Origin: Takakia lepidozioides
Lineage: Eukaryota > Streptophyta > Takakiopsida > Takakiales > Takakiaceae
Direction of reading: 5' to 3'
Assembly: GCA_030704615.1 (NCBI GenBank)
Contig: CM060731.1
Span: 76,302,756-76,366,755 of the forward strand
Length of the DNA stretch: 64,000 bases
Shown here: positions 1-11,900 of the stretch, one piece after another
Numbering within the stretch: the stretch's first letter is position 1
How the letters are laid out: the number at the start of each line of letters is the position of its first letter
Program-made: the position numbers and the translations under genes
Notes under the pieces: model-generated
Told to the model about the DNA's origin: nothing
The model's database searches: none
Seen by the model: only the letters and a program-made list of their open reading frames with translations

Positions 1-3000
1 AAATTTGATGGGACAAGATCAAAATTTCGCGGTGCGACCTCGAATGGAATGAGAAGAGCCTCATTAGTCAGTTTCGATGTGGGCTAAAGGAGGATGTAAA
101 AGATTTGTTGCAGACAATGCCAAACGTGAGCACACTGAGCGAATTCATCACCCAAGTCATTGTATGCGATAATCTTCAGTGAAGCCTTGGGCGATCACTA
201 GTAATGACGGTGGGATGGACAGCCCAATCCCAATTTTGGCCGACATTGTGCTTCTGCGGCAGCTGGATTGTTGGACAAATAGCACTAACCTTTGTTCGTT
301 TGTTCGAAAGACGTCAATAGAAGCGATCTGGATGGTCGACGACGCATCATGCCGCTGCTACTACAGCACCAAACACAACGATCCATCAGACATCCGATAG
401 TGATCATATGCAGATTGATGCTGTCCGATTCAAGCCATTGACGTCACAAGAAAAACAAAGACGGCGCTCGAATGGATTATGCCTCTATTGCGGAGAAGAA
501 GATCATATAGCATTAAACTGCCCCAACAAGAGAAGATTCAAGGCTCAGTGCGCAACTCAAGTATTTGATACGGGGAGGTCGGAAAACGAAGATGTCTAGT
601 CACAGTAAGGACCATGAGGCTGGACACCACAAATTTCTCACCAAAAAAAGATCTCTTTCTACCTCCAGACCCTGTACCTTGCTTCACAGTTCCGGTAAAA
701 ATCAGAGTGCAAAATCGAGATATCTCTGTAGAAGCACTTTCGGACTCAGGGGCTTCAGTATGTTTTATTGACAAAAACTTTGCGAAGCAACACAATTTAA
801 CAGCTCGTAAAGAAGAAACTCTCGGTCCCTGTTGAAGTCATCGATGGACGACCGTTAGCATTAGAAAATGTTAACCATGAAACTCGACCACTTAAAGTGA
901 AGCTTGAAGATCAAACATCACATATTGTTTTCAACATCATCCAGTCTCCAACGAATCCTGTGATCCTTGGACTTCCCTGGTTCATACTTCACAATCCTGA
1001 AATCGACTGGCGATCGCGAAAAATTTCTACAAGATAAAAATGTACAAATATCAAAGGTATTCAACCCTTGTTCCTTGGAGCTAGAACTTTCATGAGAGCT
1101 ACGAAAAAAGATGCGGCATTTGCACTTTATGCGACTCCGATCAAGATCATAACAGACAAAGGTACTTCGACATTACCCACTCAATATCAAGATTTCAAGG
1201 ATGTCTTCGAGAAGAAAAAAGCAGACATATTGTCAGAACATCGACCTTATGACTGTGCAATTGAGTTACAAGAAGGAGCCCAACCACCATTCGGTCCAAT
1301 CTATAACTTATTCCAGACGGAGTTGGCTGCATTACGTGAGTACATTGATGAAAATTTGTTGAAGAACTTCATCCGACATTCAAAATCACCTGCGGGGGCG
1401 CCTATCTTGTTTGTGAAAAAGAATGACGGATTATTGGGCATATGTGTGGACTATCGCGGTCTCAACAAAGTCATAATTAAGAATCGTTATCCGTTGTCGC
1501 TGATTTCTGGGCTTCTCGACCAACTGGGACGAGCGAAGATTTTCACCAAAATTGATTTGAGATGAGCTTATAACCTTGTACGGATAAAAGAAGGAGACGA
1601 ATGGAAAACAATTTTTTGAACAAAGTATGGACATTTTGAATACAGTGTTATGCCTTTCGGTTTTATAAATACTCCAGCAATTTTCGAACATATGATGAAT
1701 GACATCTTTCGAGAATTTTTAGATGACTTTGTAGTCATCTATTTGGACGATATTTTGATATTTTCTCATAATGAAGAAGAACATGGTCACTATGTACGCC
1801 TTGTCCTTGATAAATTAAGAAAAGAGAACTATATGCCAAGTTGGAAAAATGTCTTTTCCATCAATCTGAGGTCGAATTTCTGGGCTACATTATTTCCGAC
1901 AAAGACGTCTTTATGGATCAGAATAAAATATAAACCGTCATCGAGTAGATTAAACCAACTTCGGTCCGAGATGTACAATGTTTTCTGGGATTTGCAAATT
2001 TCTATAGAATCTTCATCAAAGACTACTCCAAAATTGTTGCACCATTGACACGACTCACAAGGAATGACAAATTTGTATGGGACGTGAAGGCTGACCAAGC
2101 ATTTGAAAGGCTGAAGCAGACATTTACAACGGCTCTAATACTGGTACGTGCAGACCCATCTAAACCATTCTTCTTTGAAACAGATGCATCGGACTTTGCA
2201 CTTGGCGCGATACTTTCTCAATACGGTACAGATGGCCGACTCCACCCTGTTGGTTTTCGTTCTCGCAAATTTTCCGTTGCGGAAATCAATTATGAAAACC
2301 ATGACAAAGAACTTCTAGCGATTATCGATGTTTTTGAGGAGTGGCGTCATCTATTAGAGAGAACTAAACATCAGGTCACTGTCTATATCGATCACAAAAA
2401 CCTCGAGTATTTTATGAGTGCTCGTGTTTTGAATCGACGTCAAGCGAGATGGAGTATGTCACTAGCAAGGTTTGATTTTGTTATTACCTACCGTCCCGGA
2501 CATCTTCAAAGAAAACCAGATGTTCTTTCTCAACGATCGTATCTTGCGCCAAAAGAATGGGATGCAGCTTTTAACCAACAAAAATCCATCATCTTGAATC
2601 AGCAAATCTCCAATTGAATATGCTATCAATGTCCACCTATGACGATACAAAGATCATAAAAGAGATTCAGGAAGCACTGAAAAGTGACAAATTTGCTACG
2701 ACACTACGAAATCAACTAAATTGACCTCGAGACAACTCACATGTTACAAACGACTTCGAATTCAAAGATAACTTACTTTATTTCAAGGGGCTTCTCTATG
2801 TACCTCCAAGACCTACACGACTGCGAATTCTTCAAACATGTCATGATTTTCCGGCTGTAGGACATTTCGGCTTCAACAAAACAATAGAATTGATAACCAT
2901 GGACTATTGGTGGCCACAGATGTGGAAACTCGTGAAAGAATTTATAAAATCTTGCGACACGTGTGCTAGAGCGAAGGGACCACGACATCGACCTTACGGC

Positions 3001-4107
3001 CTTCTTCAACCATTACCCATTCTCAATGGTCCATGGTCATCCGTGTCTATGGATTTTATTACGGACCTTCGAATTTCCAAGATCACCGATTCAATCCTTG
3101 TTATTGTAGATCGTTTTACAAATATGACACATTTCATTCCATGTAATAAGACGGTTACCGGCGAGGAAACTGCAAGACTCTTCCTCAATAATATCTACAA
3201 CATTCATGGACTCCCGAAGGACATCGTATCTGATCGAAGACCACAGTTCATATCAAATTTCTTGAGGGGATTATTTCACATATTAGATACTAAGATCAAT
3301 CTCTCTACAGCTAATCATCCACAGACTGATGGTCAAACCGAACGCGTAAACCAGATTTTGGAGCAGTATCTTCGCTGTATGATAAATTATCATCAAGATA
3401 ATTGGACGGACCTTCTGTCATTGGCTGAGTTTGCCTACAACAACACTATACATTCTTCGACCAAACAAACTCCATTTTTCTCCAATTATGGTCATCATCC
3501 TCGAGCAAACATTTTCCACATGAAGACTGTTAGAAGCCCTACTACAGAAAACCTTGCTACTCATCTTGCTACGATTCACAAGGAGCTTACATTCCACCTT
3601 GCAGAAGCTCAAAAACAATACAAGGAGTATGCAGATCAACATCGCCAACTCCAACCCCAGTTCAAGGTCGGAGATCGTGTGTGGCTTTTTCGACGGGACA
3701 TACACACTTCGCGACCATTATGGAAGTTGGATTATCAACGCCTGGGACCATTCAAAATTATTCGACAAATAAATCAGGTCAGTTTTCGGCTTGAACTCCC
3801 ACGAATTATGCGCATTCATCCAGTTTTTCATGTTTCATTATTGGAGTTGTATCATCCATCGAATATTCCAGGGAGAGTTTTTGTACCACCTCCACCAATC
3901 GAAGTCAATCATGACATCGAGTATGAAGTCGACGAAATCCTAGACTCTCGCATCAAGTATAAATGTCTTGAGTATTTCGTACATTGGAAAGACTACGACA
4001 TTAGCGAACGAACGTGGGAACCTTCATCCAACCTTGCCAATGCATCTAACAAAGTCCAAGAGTTTCATCAACGATATCCAGCTAAGCCCCGAGCTACACG
4101 TCAATAA
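1..4107 (+). pseudogene. Ty3/gypsy chromovirus gag-pol, family A copy 1, decayed and cut by the window edge
   Basis: Retrotransposon polyprotein in pieces, reading left to right in the order gag, protease, reverse transcriptase, RNase H, integrase, chromodomain. Gag tail is at 60-180. A CCHC zinc knuckle (CLYCGEEDHIALNC) is at 480-522, and an aspartic protease with DSGAS is near 745. RT covers 1290-2050 with a YLDD active site at about 1740. RNase H covers 2160-2600 (TDASDF, then DHKN and KPDVLSQ). The integrase core plus chromodomain form one open frame from 2890 to 4107. Stops or frameshifts interrupt RT at 1563 and 1617 and lie between protease and RT. The integrase shows the C..C of the zinc-binding domain and a D-D-E core, but the usual SDRGPQF is SDRRPQF. 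The C-terminal chromodomain (EYEVDEILDS...YFVHWKDY) places it among chromoviruses. The element is presumably inactive. Its 5' LTR lies outside the window. Confidence 0.92.
2890..4107 (+). CDS. Integrase core plus C-terminal chromodomain ORF of family A gypsy copy 1
   Basis: An uninterrupted 405-codon frame inside the decayed element. Residues 17-30 hold the Cys pair of the HHCC zinc finger (SCDTCARAKG). Residues 50-210 are the RNase-H-fold core, with catalytic Asp in SMDFITD, Asp in VSDRRPQF and Glu in GQTERVNQ. A GDRVWL motif follows near residue 258, then LGPFKI near 282. Residues 345-395 are a chromodomain ending just before a TAA stop. In chromoviruses this domain directs integration toward modified histones; here that is family knowledge, not seen. 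The frame starts inside the zinc-binding domain because the upstream part is broken, so it is a surviving fragment of pol and not a separate gene. Confidence 0.85.
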   Translation: MITMDYWWPQMWKLVKEFIKSCDTCARAKGPRHRPYGLLQPLPILNGPWSSVSMDFITDLRISKITDSILVIVDRFTNMTHFIPCNKTVTGEETARLFLNNIYNIHGLPKDIVSDRRPQFISNFLRGLFHILDTKINLSTANHPQTDGQTERVNQILEQYLRCMINYHQDNWTDLLSLAEFAYNNTIHSSTKQTPFFSNYGHHPRANIFHMKTVRSPTTENLATHLATIHKELTFHLAEAQKQYKEYADQHRQLQPQFKVGDRVWLFRRDIHTSRPLWKLDYQRLGPFKIIRQINQVSFRLELPRIMRIHPVFHVSLLELYHPSNIPGRVFVPPPPIEVNHDIEYEVDEILDSRIKYKCLEYFVHWKDYDISERTWEPSSNLANASNKVQEFHQRYPAKPRATRQ

Positions 4108-4260
4108 GACGTCACAACGATGATGTCAGTCAAGTTAGCTTCAAGGTAAAGACTTCACATTCAGTGTATCTGATACACACTAAGGAGGGAGGTTCTCCAA
4201 CTCTAAGTAAGTCCAAAATTCTACCGCTCCTCGAGGAACTCGGCGCTAGAGGAGGGGTGA

Positions 4261-4906
4261 TGTCACGGTCATAGCCCAGAGGAACTTACCAAGAATAAAT
4301 ACCAGAAGTTATCAAATTACCATGTTACCAAAAGTTATCATGATCTACCATGATCTACCATGATTTATCATAAATTACCATTAATAACCAAGTTACCAGA
4401 AGTTTACCAAATTACCGAGAGTAACTTGGGAAACTGTTCATGAAGCTTCATTTGGAGGAAACTTCTTCATCAAGATACCTCCTTTGTTTAAGGAAACTTC
4501 TCTATCAAGAAACATTTGTTTAACCTTGGAAACTTCTCCATCAAAGAAACCTCCTTTGGGGAAGCCTCTTAGGGAACCTCCTAGTAGCCAGTATATATAA
4601 GAGGCGAGACTGGACACTCTTCAGTCTCACCAACACAAGTTGAAGCTACTCTTGTTTCCAGTCCCAGTACTCCAACATCCTTCTAATACTGTAGTCCAAT
4701 TTCCAGTATCTTGTACTCTAGTCCAGTTTCCAGCATTCCAGTATCCAAGTGAAGTTCCAGTATCTTGTACTCTTGTCCATTGTTATAAAGATCATCTTGA
4801 TTCATACCCATCATGCATTCGGCCACGCCGACCTTGACTTCTTGTCTCGTCTCGTACCTCTAGTCTGATCTCTTGTTTGTGTTCTGTCATGTTCTCGTCC
4901 TTGATA
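4261..4906 (+). repeat. 3' LTR of family A gypsy copy 1
   Basis: It begins TGTCACGGTCATAGCCC right after a purine tract (GAGGAGGGGTGA, 4249-4260) that is the likely polypurine tract. It ends CGTCCTTGATA. The same LTR occurs at 39672-40249 (minus) and 48502-49042 (plus). The first 180 bases hold many variants of ATTACCA/TTATCA, followed by repeats of GGAAACTTCTCCATCAAG. A TATATAA box at 4594-4600 lies about 20 bases before GAGGCGAGACTGG, a plausible transcription start area. The TG...TA end differs from canonical TG...CA by one base. The partner 5' LTR is outside the window, so the target duplication cannot be tested. Confidence 0.85.
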
Positions 4907-5084
4907 GTCCATGGCTAGGATTGTAGCACCTGTATATTATAGAGAGTAGGCCAATGTCAGCAAAAACAAAGCAACGCTACTACATGAGCGGTAGTCGGGC
5001 ATGGAATAGATCGTAAAGAAGCAAAAATGAATGATTCAGATGAGCTCCACGAGGAGAAAGAGCAGATTGCGCCAAAGAAGTTCT
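4907..5084. other. Unassigned spacer between gypsy LTR and CACTA-like element
   Basis: About 180 bases without recognisable coding sequence or repeat. They separate the family A LTR end from the CACTA terminus. Nothing here suggests a gene. Confidence 0.5.
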
Positions 5085-5248
5085 CACTACACTGTTTTTT
5101 TTTTTATTATTTTTTTTTTTGGGGGGGGGGGCGGCGATGTCTCAAGCGTCGCTAATCGGGCATTTCCGGCCCCGCGAAAATTGCAAATCTGGCGTCGCAG
5201 ATGTGTCGCTACGGGGCCATCGCAGATTTCGGACTTAAGGCGACGCCA

Positions 5249-5980
5249 TGTCGCGGCCCTTTGCCTTGAGGGCAGGGGGTCGGGACACAAGAGGGGCTGC
5301 CCCTGTGGGGGGGCAGTGGCAGCGATAGGTATGGGGGGCTGAAGCACCCTTGAGTGCCCAAGGCACTCAAAGAGGCGGAGGCGCTCACTAGGTGGAGCCC
5401 CGCACACCGGGTTGCGGTGGGGGTGGCTCCACAAGGGGTGGTGGTAGCCTAGCGGGACTTTGGGGGTGGCATAGGACTCACCCTGGGCGGAGACCTCGTG
5501 GTGGGAGTCGTGGGGAGTCTTGGGACTCATCACGGTCCATAGGGGCCGTGGTGGGTGGGCCAAGACTCACCGCGACTCATCACCGGGAGTCGAGGGTGTT
5601 CGTGGTGGTTCGCCATAAAATGACATGGTTGTTTGTGAAACCCCCGCGGACAGCTACAGAAGTATATATAGGGAGTAGTAACCCCGAGAACGGTGCAAGC
5701 CCGTTGGTGACCAAAAACTAGTGAGTAAGCGAGCGAGCCGGAAAGCGACCAAAAGAGTGGGGAGCTGTTCCGGACTGCCAACGATCAAAGGGAATTCCGC
5801 TGGTTCCAAATCGTTGGAGGGTTCTTTGGGAGATCAAAGGAGGACCGTTATGCCGCGGTGAGCAGCCGGAGCTCCAAGATGGCCCGACGGCCAGGTTGGG
5901 AGTTAGGCGCGCGCATCAAGCGAGTAACTAGGACTTGAGGGGGGGGGGGGGGGGGGCTTACCGAATTGAGGTGCGCGACA
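5249..5980 (+). repeat. Solo LTR of gypsy family B, nested in the CACTA-like element
   Basis: 732 bases beginning TGTCGCGGCCCTTTG and ending GTGCGCGACA. It is homologous to the LTRs at 27943-28643 and 34136-34869. It is flanked by a perfect 5-bp direct repeat, CGCCA at 5244-5248 and 5981-5985. No internal gypsy sequence follows, so this is a solo LTR, normally produced by recombination between the two LTRs of an inserted element. A TATATATA box at 5662-5669 lies in the conserved promoter position. A run of about 20 G occurs near 5939-5957. Confidence 0.93.
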
Positions 5981-6739
5981 CGCCAGGGGGGTCGCAGATC
6001 CAGCCCCCCTGAAAATTCCTACTTGCGATGCCCTGCGACACTCGGGGCGTCGCTATAGCCACACAAGAGAGGGAAAAAAAAAAAAAACCTCACTTTCATA
6101 ATGCGACGCCCTTGGGGTCGCTATTTGGGAGCGATGCCCTGGGCGTCGCTTTTGAGGTTTTTTTGAATTTTGAATTTCGAAAATAAGCGGGATCCTCACG
6201 GTTCAAAAAAAGGCGGGATTGCACATGGTTCAAAAAATGGCGGGACACGCATTTGCCACGTAGTATCAAACCTAACCCTTGAAGATATTTTTGCAAGTAG
6301 CCGACACATATCGAATTTCTAATTCATTGAACATATTGTTAGACAAATTTGAACTCAAGACCTCTAGATTATACACATAGTAAAACACTTCACACTAACC
6401 AACATATCAGTTACCGAACTTATACACAACTCATGATTTAATTGTATATAAGGTAGTTCATGCGAGCGTTGCTCGTCGCGACCTCAAAGCGACACTCGCA
6501 TCGCTCAAATGTAAGCAACGCCAGAGGCGTTGCTTTTCCTGGACCATCTACTGCAGAAACCAAAAAATGATCAAGTCATTTTGGCGTCGCTACAAATGAC
6601 TTATCAAAAAAAAAAAAACTCAAAAGCAACACCCAGGCAAAAAATGACACATAAAAAAAAACAACTCAAATGCGACGCCCAAGGCGTCGCATTAATAATG
6701 CGATGTTTTTTTTTTTTTTTTTTTTGGGTGTTTGATGCG

Positions 6740-6955
6740 ACGTCTTGGGCGTCGCACCAGGGGCCAACCCACAGTGCTTCGCAACCCAGCTGCGACGTTT
6801 TTTTTAATTTTTGTCCATTGCGACGCCTGGGGCGTCGCATGCATCCTTGCGATGCTCAGGGCGTTGCACCAGGGGCCAACACCCAGTGCGTCGCAACCCG
6901 GCTGCGATGTTTTTCTTTAAAAAGTTGTCCATTACGATGCATGGGGTGTCGCAAG
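6740..6955. repeat. Direct repeat of about 110 bp inside the CACTA-like element
   Basis: Two diverged copies sit head to tail, about 6750-6840 and 6860-6950. Both run GCGTCGCACCAGGGGCCAAC or its close variant, then a CAACCCAGCTGCGA-like stretch, a T-rich run, GTCCATT and GCGACGCC. Each copy ends in a GCGACGCC...GGCGTCGC hairpin or a decayed version of one. Confidence 0.75.
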
Positions 6956-7236
6956 ATGGGGATGTGGCGGGGGCATCTTACGAGAGAGGCGCGGCGGGGG
7001 GTTGGCATGGCTAACCCCCCCTTTTTCCTGTAGTGTCCCTAACATTTCGGATTTCCAGGCAATAGTCCCTGGAAATCCTTCTTTCGCAGAGAAGCTTTAC
7101 AGAAGCACCACGTCACATTGCCTTATCGTTGACGTTCCTCCCATGTGGTAGGTGAGGGTGTCAGTTTAAGATCCATCAACCAATCAACGGGCCTTGAGTA
7201 GGTTGCGGGGACTTCCACTACCGCTCGTGAGGTAAG

Positions 7237-8091
7237 GCCCTTAGACGGGTGTTGTGCAGACTAAGAGGTGCCCGGTTGAAGGTCAAGCCAAAGAAATGCG
7301 ATCTATGCATGGCTGAACTTCACTTCCTTGGGCACATGCTCTCTGCAGCAGGTATTAGTCCTGATCCTGCTAAGGTCAAAGTTGTGTGGGAATATCCCCT
7401 CCTAGAGATAAGAACTGCGTGCGTGCTTTCTTAGGTTTGGCCTCCTACAATCGCAAGTTTATCAAGCACTTTGCTAAGATAGCTGCAGCTCTCAACCTCT
7501 TGCTTTGCAAAAATGTGAAGTTCACTTGGGGGCCTCAACAACTTTTTGCCTTTGAGAAGCTCAAGATTGCCTTGACCAGTTCTCCTATCTTGATCTTTCC
7601 AGATTTTAGCTAGCCTTTCATTCTTCAGATTGATGCTTCGGACTTGGCTGTGTCTGCAATCCTATGCCAGAAGCGCGATGGCAAGGAATATGATACGGCT
7701 ATGATATGATATGATGCCTCTTGCAGGTTAGATAAGCATATCACTGACAAAGAAGGATTAGCAGTGATCTTTGGGGTTAAACATTTTAGACAATACCTGC
7801 ATGGGTGTCCTTTTATTGTTGAAACTGACCATCTCCCTTTAAAGGCACTCAAACTCCTCATGAATTATCCGGGAGGCTTGCAAGGTGGTCTTTGACTCTG
7901 CAGATGTTTGACTATGATATTCGTCACAAGAAAGGCAAGGCCAATGCCAATGCCAATGCCAATGCCGACGCCCTCACCCGCAACGAGACTAAAGTCCTCT
8001 CAACCCTACACATCTGGAAGATCTTGCTCAACAGCTGCCTTCTCGTGCTTCCTCTTTGCCTTCTACTGTTTTGGATGGTCCTGATTTATTA
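7237..8091 (+). pseudogene. Ty3/gypsy reverse transcriptase-RNase H relic
   Basis: A short, frameshifted piece of pol from a third gypsy lineage. Around 7255-7420 the frame gives VKPKKCDLCMAELHFLGHML, the segment after the RT active site. At 7425-7610 it gives FLGLASYNRKFIKHFAKIAA, the thumb and connection, with LICK-type LLCKNVKFTW. RNase H residues follow in broken frames (QIDASDLAVSAIL near 7627, then VETDHLPL near 7815). The segment ends with DIRHKKGKANANANANADAL at 7919-7980, where the usual KGK.NVVADALSR has gained a run of AsnAla codons. No LTRs were found beside it and no integrase follows. Confidence 0.85.
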
Positions 8092-8961
8092 GCTCTCTTT
8101 GCTACTATTCTTTCATCTTCCCTTGATCTTATGTCAGAATGGGATCTCCTTTCATTTGCTGCTGGTTAGTGTTTTGACAGAGTGCTGCTCTGTCACTGAG
8201 GTCACACACGGTATGGTGGTTCTCTCCTTCTCCTTCGCTGCACCCTGCTTTCTTGTTACTGCTCATGGTTCTTGTTGAGTCCTCTCCATAGGGAAGTCTG
8301 CTTGTATACTTCATTGCGCAGTCTGCTCTCTCATGAAGCAGCCCCTTGTCAACCAATTGAGTATGGTATGGAGCTCACTGTGGCAGACATTCCTTATATG
8401 CTTACACTAACCAAGGCTGTGGCTATGGGCTATGCAGACATGGAAGATCTACTCCATGGAGTGGGTAATTTGTTTTTGCATATCCAGTAGAAGATAGTCA
8501 ATTTTCTGTGGTAAAGTAAATTTATTAAGCAATTAATAGTATAGTAGTAAAGTAAAACTTCTCTTGAGAACAATGGTGGCTCTCTTTCTTCCCCAGACGT
8601 TATAAAGCACCATTTCATTTCATTTCCTTGCACAGTCTGTGGTGTGCTGCAGAGAAGAATAGATGTGGAGCGAACATCAAACATTGCATGGCAGTTTTTC
8701 GATTAGTGAGTTGTAGACTTGAATGGCTGACTTGTAAGATTGCCCAACAAAGCACAGAATCTGAAAGCTTCCCATGATGTCGAGGTGCAACCCACAGCAG
8801 TCTTGTGGTGAACCCAACAATATGAAATCACTATACCATTCCGGCTGCAAAATCCTGATAAAATTCCTCATGGATGAAGATTTTATCAAATGAGTGAAAT
8901 GAGTGTCGCCTGTTAGATTCACTCAGGCCTACATGTTGCAGCATCGACACAAGGAAGCTGA
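8092..8961. other. Intergenic stretch downstream of the tryptophan synthase beta locus
   Basis: I see no recognisable coding sequence. Because the neighbouring gene is on the minus strand and ends at 8962, the part nearest 8900 is where its 3' untranslated region would lie. Otherwise nothing distinctive. Confidence 0.4.
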
Positions 8962-11900
8962 TCATGCTTTCACACTGGGAACTTTGGACAAAGCTTCACT
9001 GATCTTGTCTGCAGGATATTCAAAATCCACAATGCCACCTGCAAGAAATTTGTCATAGGCAGCGAGATCAAAATGGCCATGCCCACAGAGTGCTGTCACT
9101 ATCACCTTGCCCTCAGTGCGTGCAAACTTCAAAGCCCCTACACAATCCACGTTTCTGACATGTTGAGTCAGCAAACAGATCTACATGGCACTTTCTTAAT
9201 ATCTGAAATAAGAATCAGACCCTGATTTGTGGTTGCAGTCAATTTCTTGAGAGCGACTAATTCGGGGTAAGGGGATAACGCCAGACACAGCAGCCATCCA
9301 ACACAAATGCAGGAAACAAGCTTCAGTAGACAACAACCCTAATTCAGCCTTGTTGTGTCTCTAAATATGCCAAGAATTTATGTGGCCTTGCATTTATGGC
9401 AAAGAGCGGTAGGTCAGTTGTAACTTCACTTCAAAGGACATGTCTGTGTAAAAATATCTGGTGCAAATGATGAAACCTGTGTTGAGCTGGTAAGAGAATG
9501 ACACCTTCAAAGCACTCAGTCTGGGGGATTGCAAGTGCCTCCATGAGGCCCATGTTGAAGACATGTGATACCAATGGTGCCATACCATGATAGCGAAGCC
9601 CCCCTGCACCAACAAAAAAAAGTTCTTGAACCAGAAAAGGACAGCCTCATGACCATGGAAATGCTGGGATAAGTCATATGAGACACATAAAAGATAATCT
9701 GGGTGGGACTTTCCTTCCATCCTTTTACTAGAAGGCACACCACCCCCTCAGGTTGTGAATACAGCACTGACAAAAGTGACTATGACGTTCAGGGGAACCC
9801 AGTGTGTGCATCTCATGCAGTTCAATATAAGGAATATTGCTCTTACCTGCATGAATGGGGTCAGGAATGAAGTCATGACCAAGAGTGTGCATTTTGACAA
9901 GGGGGGTGAGCCCAGAAGTGTCCCCATAGTCGTATGCATAAACAACTTTTGTCAGAGATGGGCACGCTGCTGGCTCAACTGCTCGGATGATGGGGCTCAT
10001 TGCCATTTTCTCTCGGATGAACGGAAATGAAAGGCCCCCGAAATTGGAACCTCCACCAGTGCACCCCACCAAAACATCCGGTGTTTCCCCTAGGATTGCT
10101 AGCTGGCGAAGGCACTCCTCACCAATGATGGTCTGGTGCAATAAGACGTGGTTCAAGACGCTTCCCAGTGCGTATCGGGTGTCCCCATCAGCTAGTGCTG
10201 CCTCCACTGCCTCTGAAATTGCAATCCCTAGGCTGCCAGGGCTGGCTGCATCTTTTCCTAGAACCGCATGCCCTGCTTGGGAGAGGATTGAGGGGGATGA
10301 GTGGACAGTGGCCCCCCAGGTCTCCATCATTGACTTGCGATAGGGTTTCTGTTCATAGGATGCTCGCACTTGCCACACCTACATGACCACATTCTTCCCG
10401 TCATTAGCAGCCAATAGCATTCCAAAGCACCAAAGCACCAAATCCAGACCAGACCTTACCAAGAGGACACATAGCTCCTTGGGCTTTAATAGTCACAAAT
10501 TCTACATCTAATTTCTTCTGGTGGCCTGTCTCATGTGAACACAAGCAACCCAAAGCTCTACTTTGGGTCACAGACCATATGCCTGCCGGTTTGTAGGTGC
10601 CCAGGCAAAGAACCTCACCAACAGGATCCTACTCAGGGTGGACATAACAAGTAAACTGCGACATGAAAAAGCTACAACAACGATGACTTGGATATTCCAA
10701 ATAGCTTAGTCTGGAGTCCATTACCTCACATCGGAGATCAAGGCAAAGGCGAGGGCACTGCCCCCCCTGTCTCTGTAGTGAGCCGCGTCACCCCTTCCTG
10801 GGCATTGTACCAGGCCTGGGGAACTGCAGTATTAGGCTTATGTGATCCTGCAGGGCTACCACCCTCATATTTGTAATAGATGCGTGCTGGTGTCCCTAGC
10901 AACTTCTCCAGGCGCCGAGCTCTGTCCACACCCCAGCTCCTTGGTTATTTGAAGGAGCGTTCAAGGTAACTGCATTGTCAAGATTGCACTTTTGTCCAGT
11001 CAAAGACCAGGCAACTTAACAGACATTGACCCCTTTGAAAATGCACCCTCTCTCAATTTAGGCTTGGTTCTAAGTCTTTCGTTGCTTGGTCCTCAAGGAG
11101 TCAAAAAGGGAAGTAGTCTTCTTTAATTATGACAGTGAACTCAGAACATCTGACAGTTGCTACAGAGTGGAAGCTGAAAGCCTGTTAGAAGATCTGCTAC
11201 TGTAGAAGCTTGAGAAAGTCCCATAATTGCAGAGATCTCTTGTCAACAGTAGCTAAGGTGGGTGAGACCCGTCCTGGCCAATGCCCCCTGGACAGAAGAA
11301 TTGGATGAGTCTAAAAACATGCTAATATCTTGTGGAAGTCCTGTCTAATATTACAGTCCTGCTGAACATGGAAGTGAGGACAGCTGTGAACACCGTGCCT
11401 GCGGTATCCTCCTTTCAGGTTCACTCAGGGTTTACCTCCCTTCACTTTTTTCCTTCTTGCTGTGTTCACCTAGAAAAGTGGATGTAAGAAATTGGTGCAC
11501 CATGAAAACATCTGCTTAGAAAGCGACATATTACCCTCAAAGGATCACTGGGCACTGAGAGATATACAACCTCAAGATTCTGAGTGGGGAAAGGCTTTGG
11601 CACTCTTTGAAAGAGATTGAAGGGGCACCTGAAAAGAGGGGTAGGGCACCACAATTTGTAGACATCAAGCACCTCATCAGGGATAGCGATAAAGCGATCC
11701 AGTGAAGCTTCCTGTTGGATGATGGCTGCTGGGAACAAAGTTGCCAGATCTTGGGGCTGCAATGGCTGCAAAGTTTTTGGGTGTAAAGGAGGTGGTTGTG
11801 GCAAGTCCGGGATGATGTTGTACCACTGCCTGGGCATCTGTTCTTCATCCAGAAGAGTTTTTGTGCGGGACTTCTGATTCAAAGCTTTCTCGCTACTTGT

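Larger units (their letters stand above)
5085..7035. mobile_element. Non-autonomous CACTA-like (En/Spm type) DNA transposon with nested solo LTR
   Basis: The left end reads CACTACACTG and the right end, read on the opposite strand, CACTACAGGAAAAAGG. The latter is close to the plant CACTA consensus CACTACAAGAAAA. The 3-bp flanks are TCT and TCC, an imperfect target duplication. The interior has no transposase and is dense in subterminal-type motifs, GCGACGCC and its complement GGCGTCGC. These often face each other as hairpins, for example at 6671-6690, 6738-6760 and 6820-6840. CACTA transposases are known to bind short repeated subterminal motifs, and this fits. Long homopolymer T, G and A runs sit near both ends. 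Without the nested LTR the element is about 1.2 kb. Assignment rests on termini and repeat architecture; transposase support is absent. Confidence 0.7.

Noticed and set aside
5031-5563. Pro/Arg-rich open frames on both strands around the first family B LTR
   Set aside because: They lie in GC-rich LTR and CACTA terminal sequence, recur in the other LTR copies and have no family resemblance.
7955-7980. CRISPR-like or regulatory short repeat (GCCAAT units)
   Set aside because: It is a microsatellite within a gypsy RNase H relic; there are no spacers.
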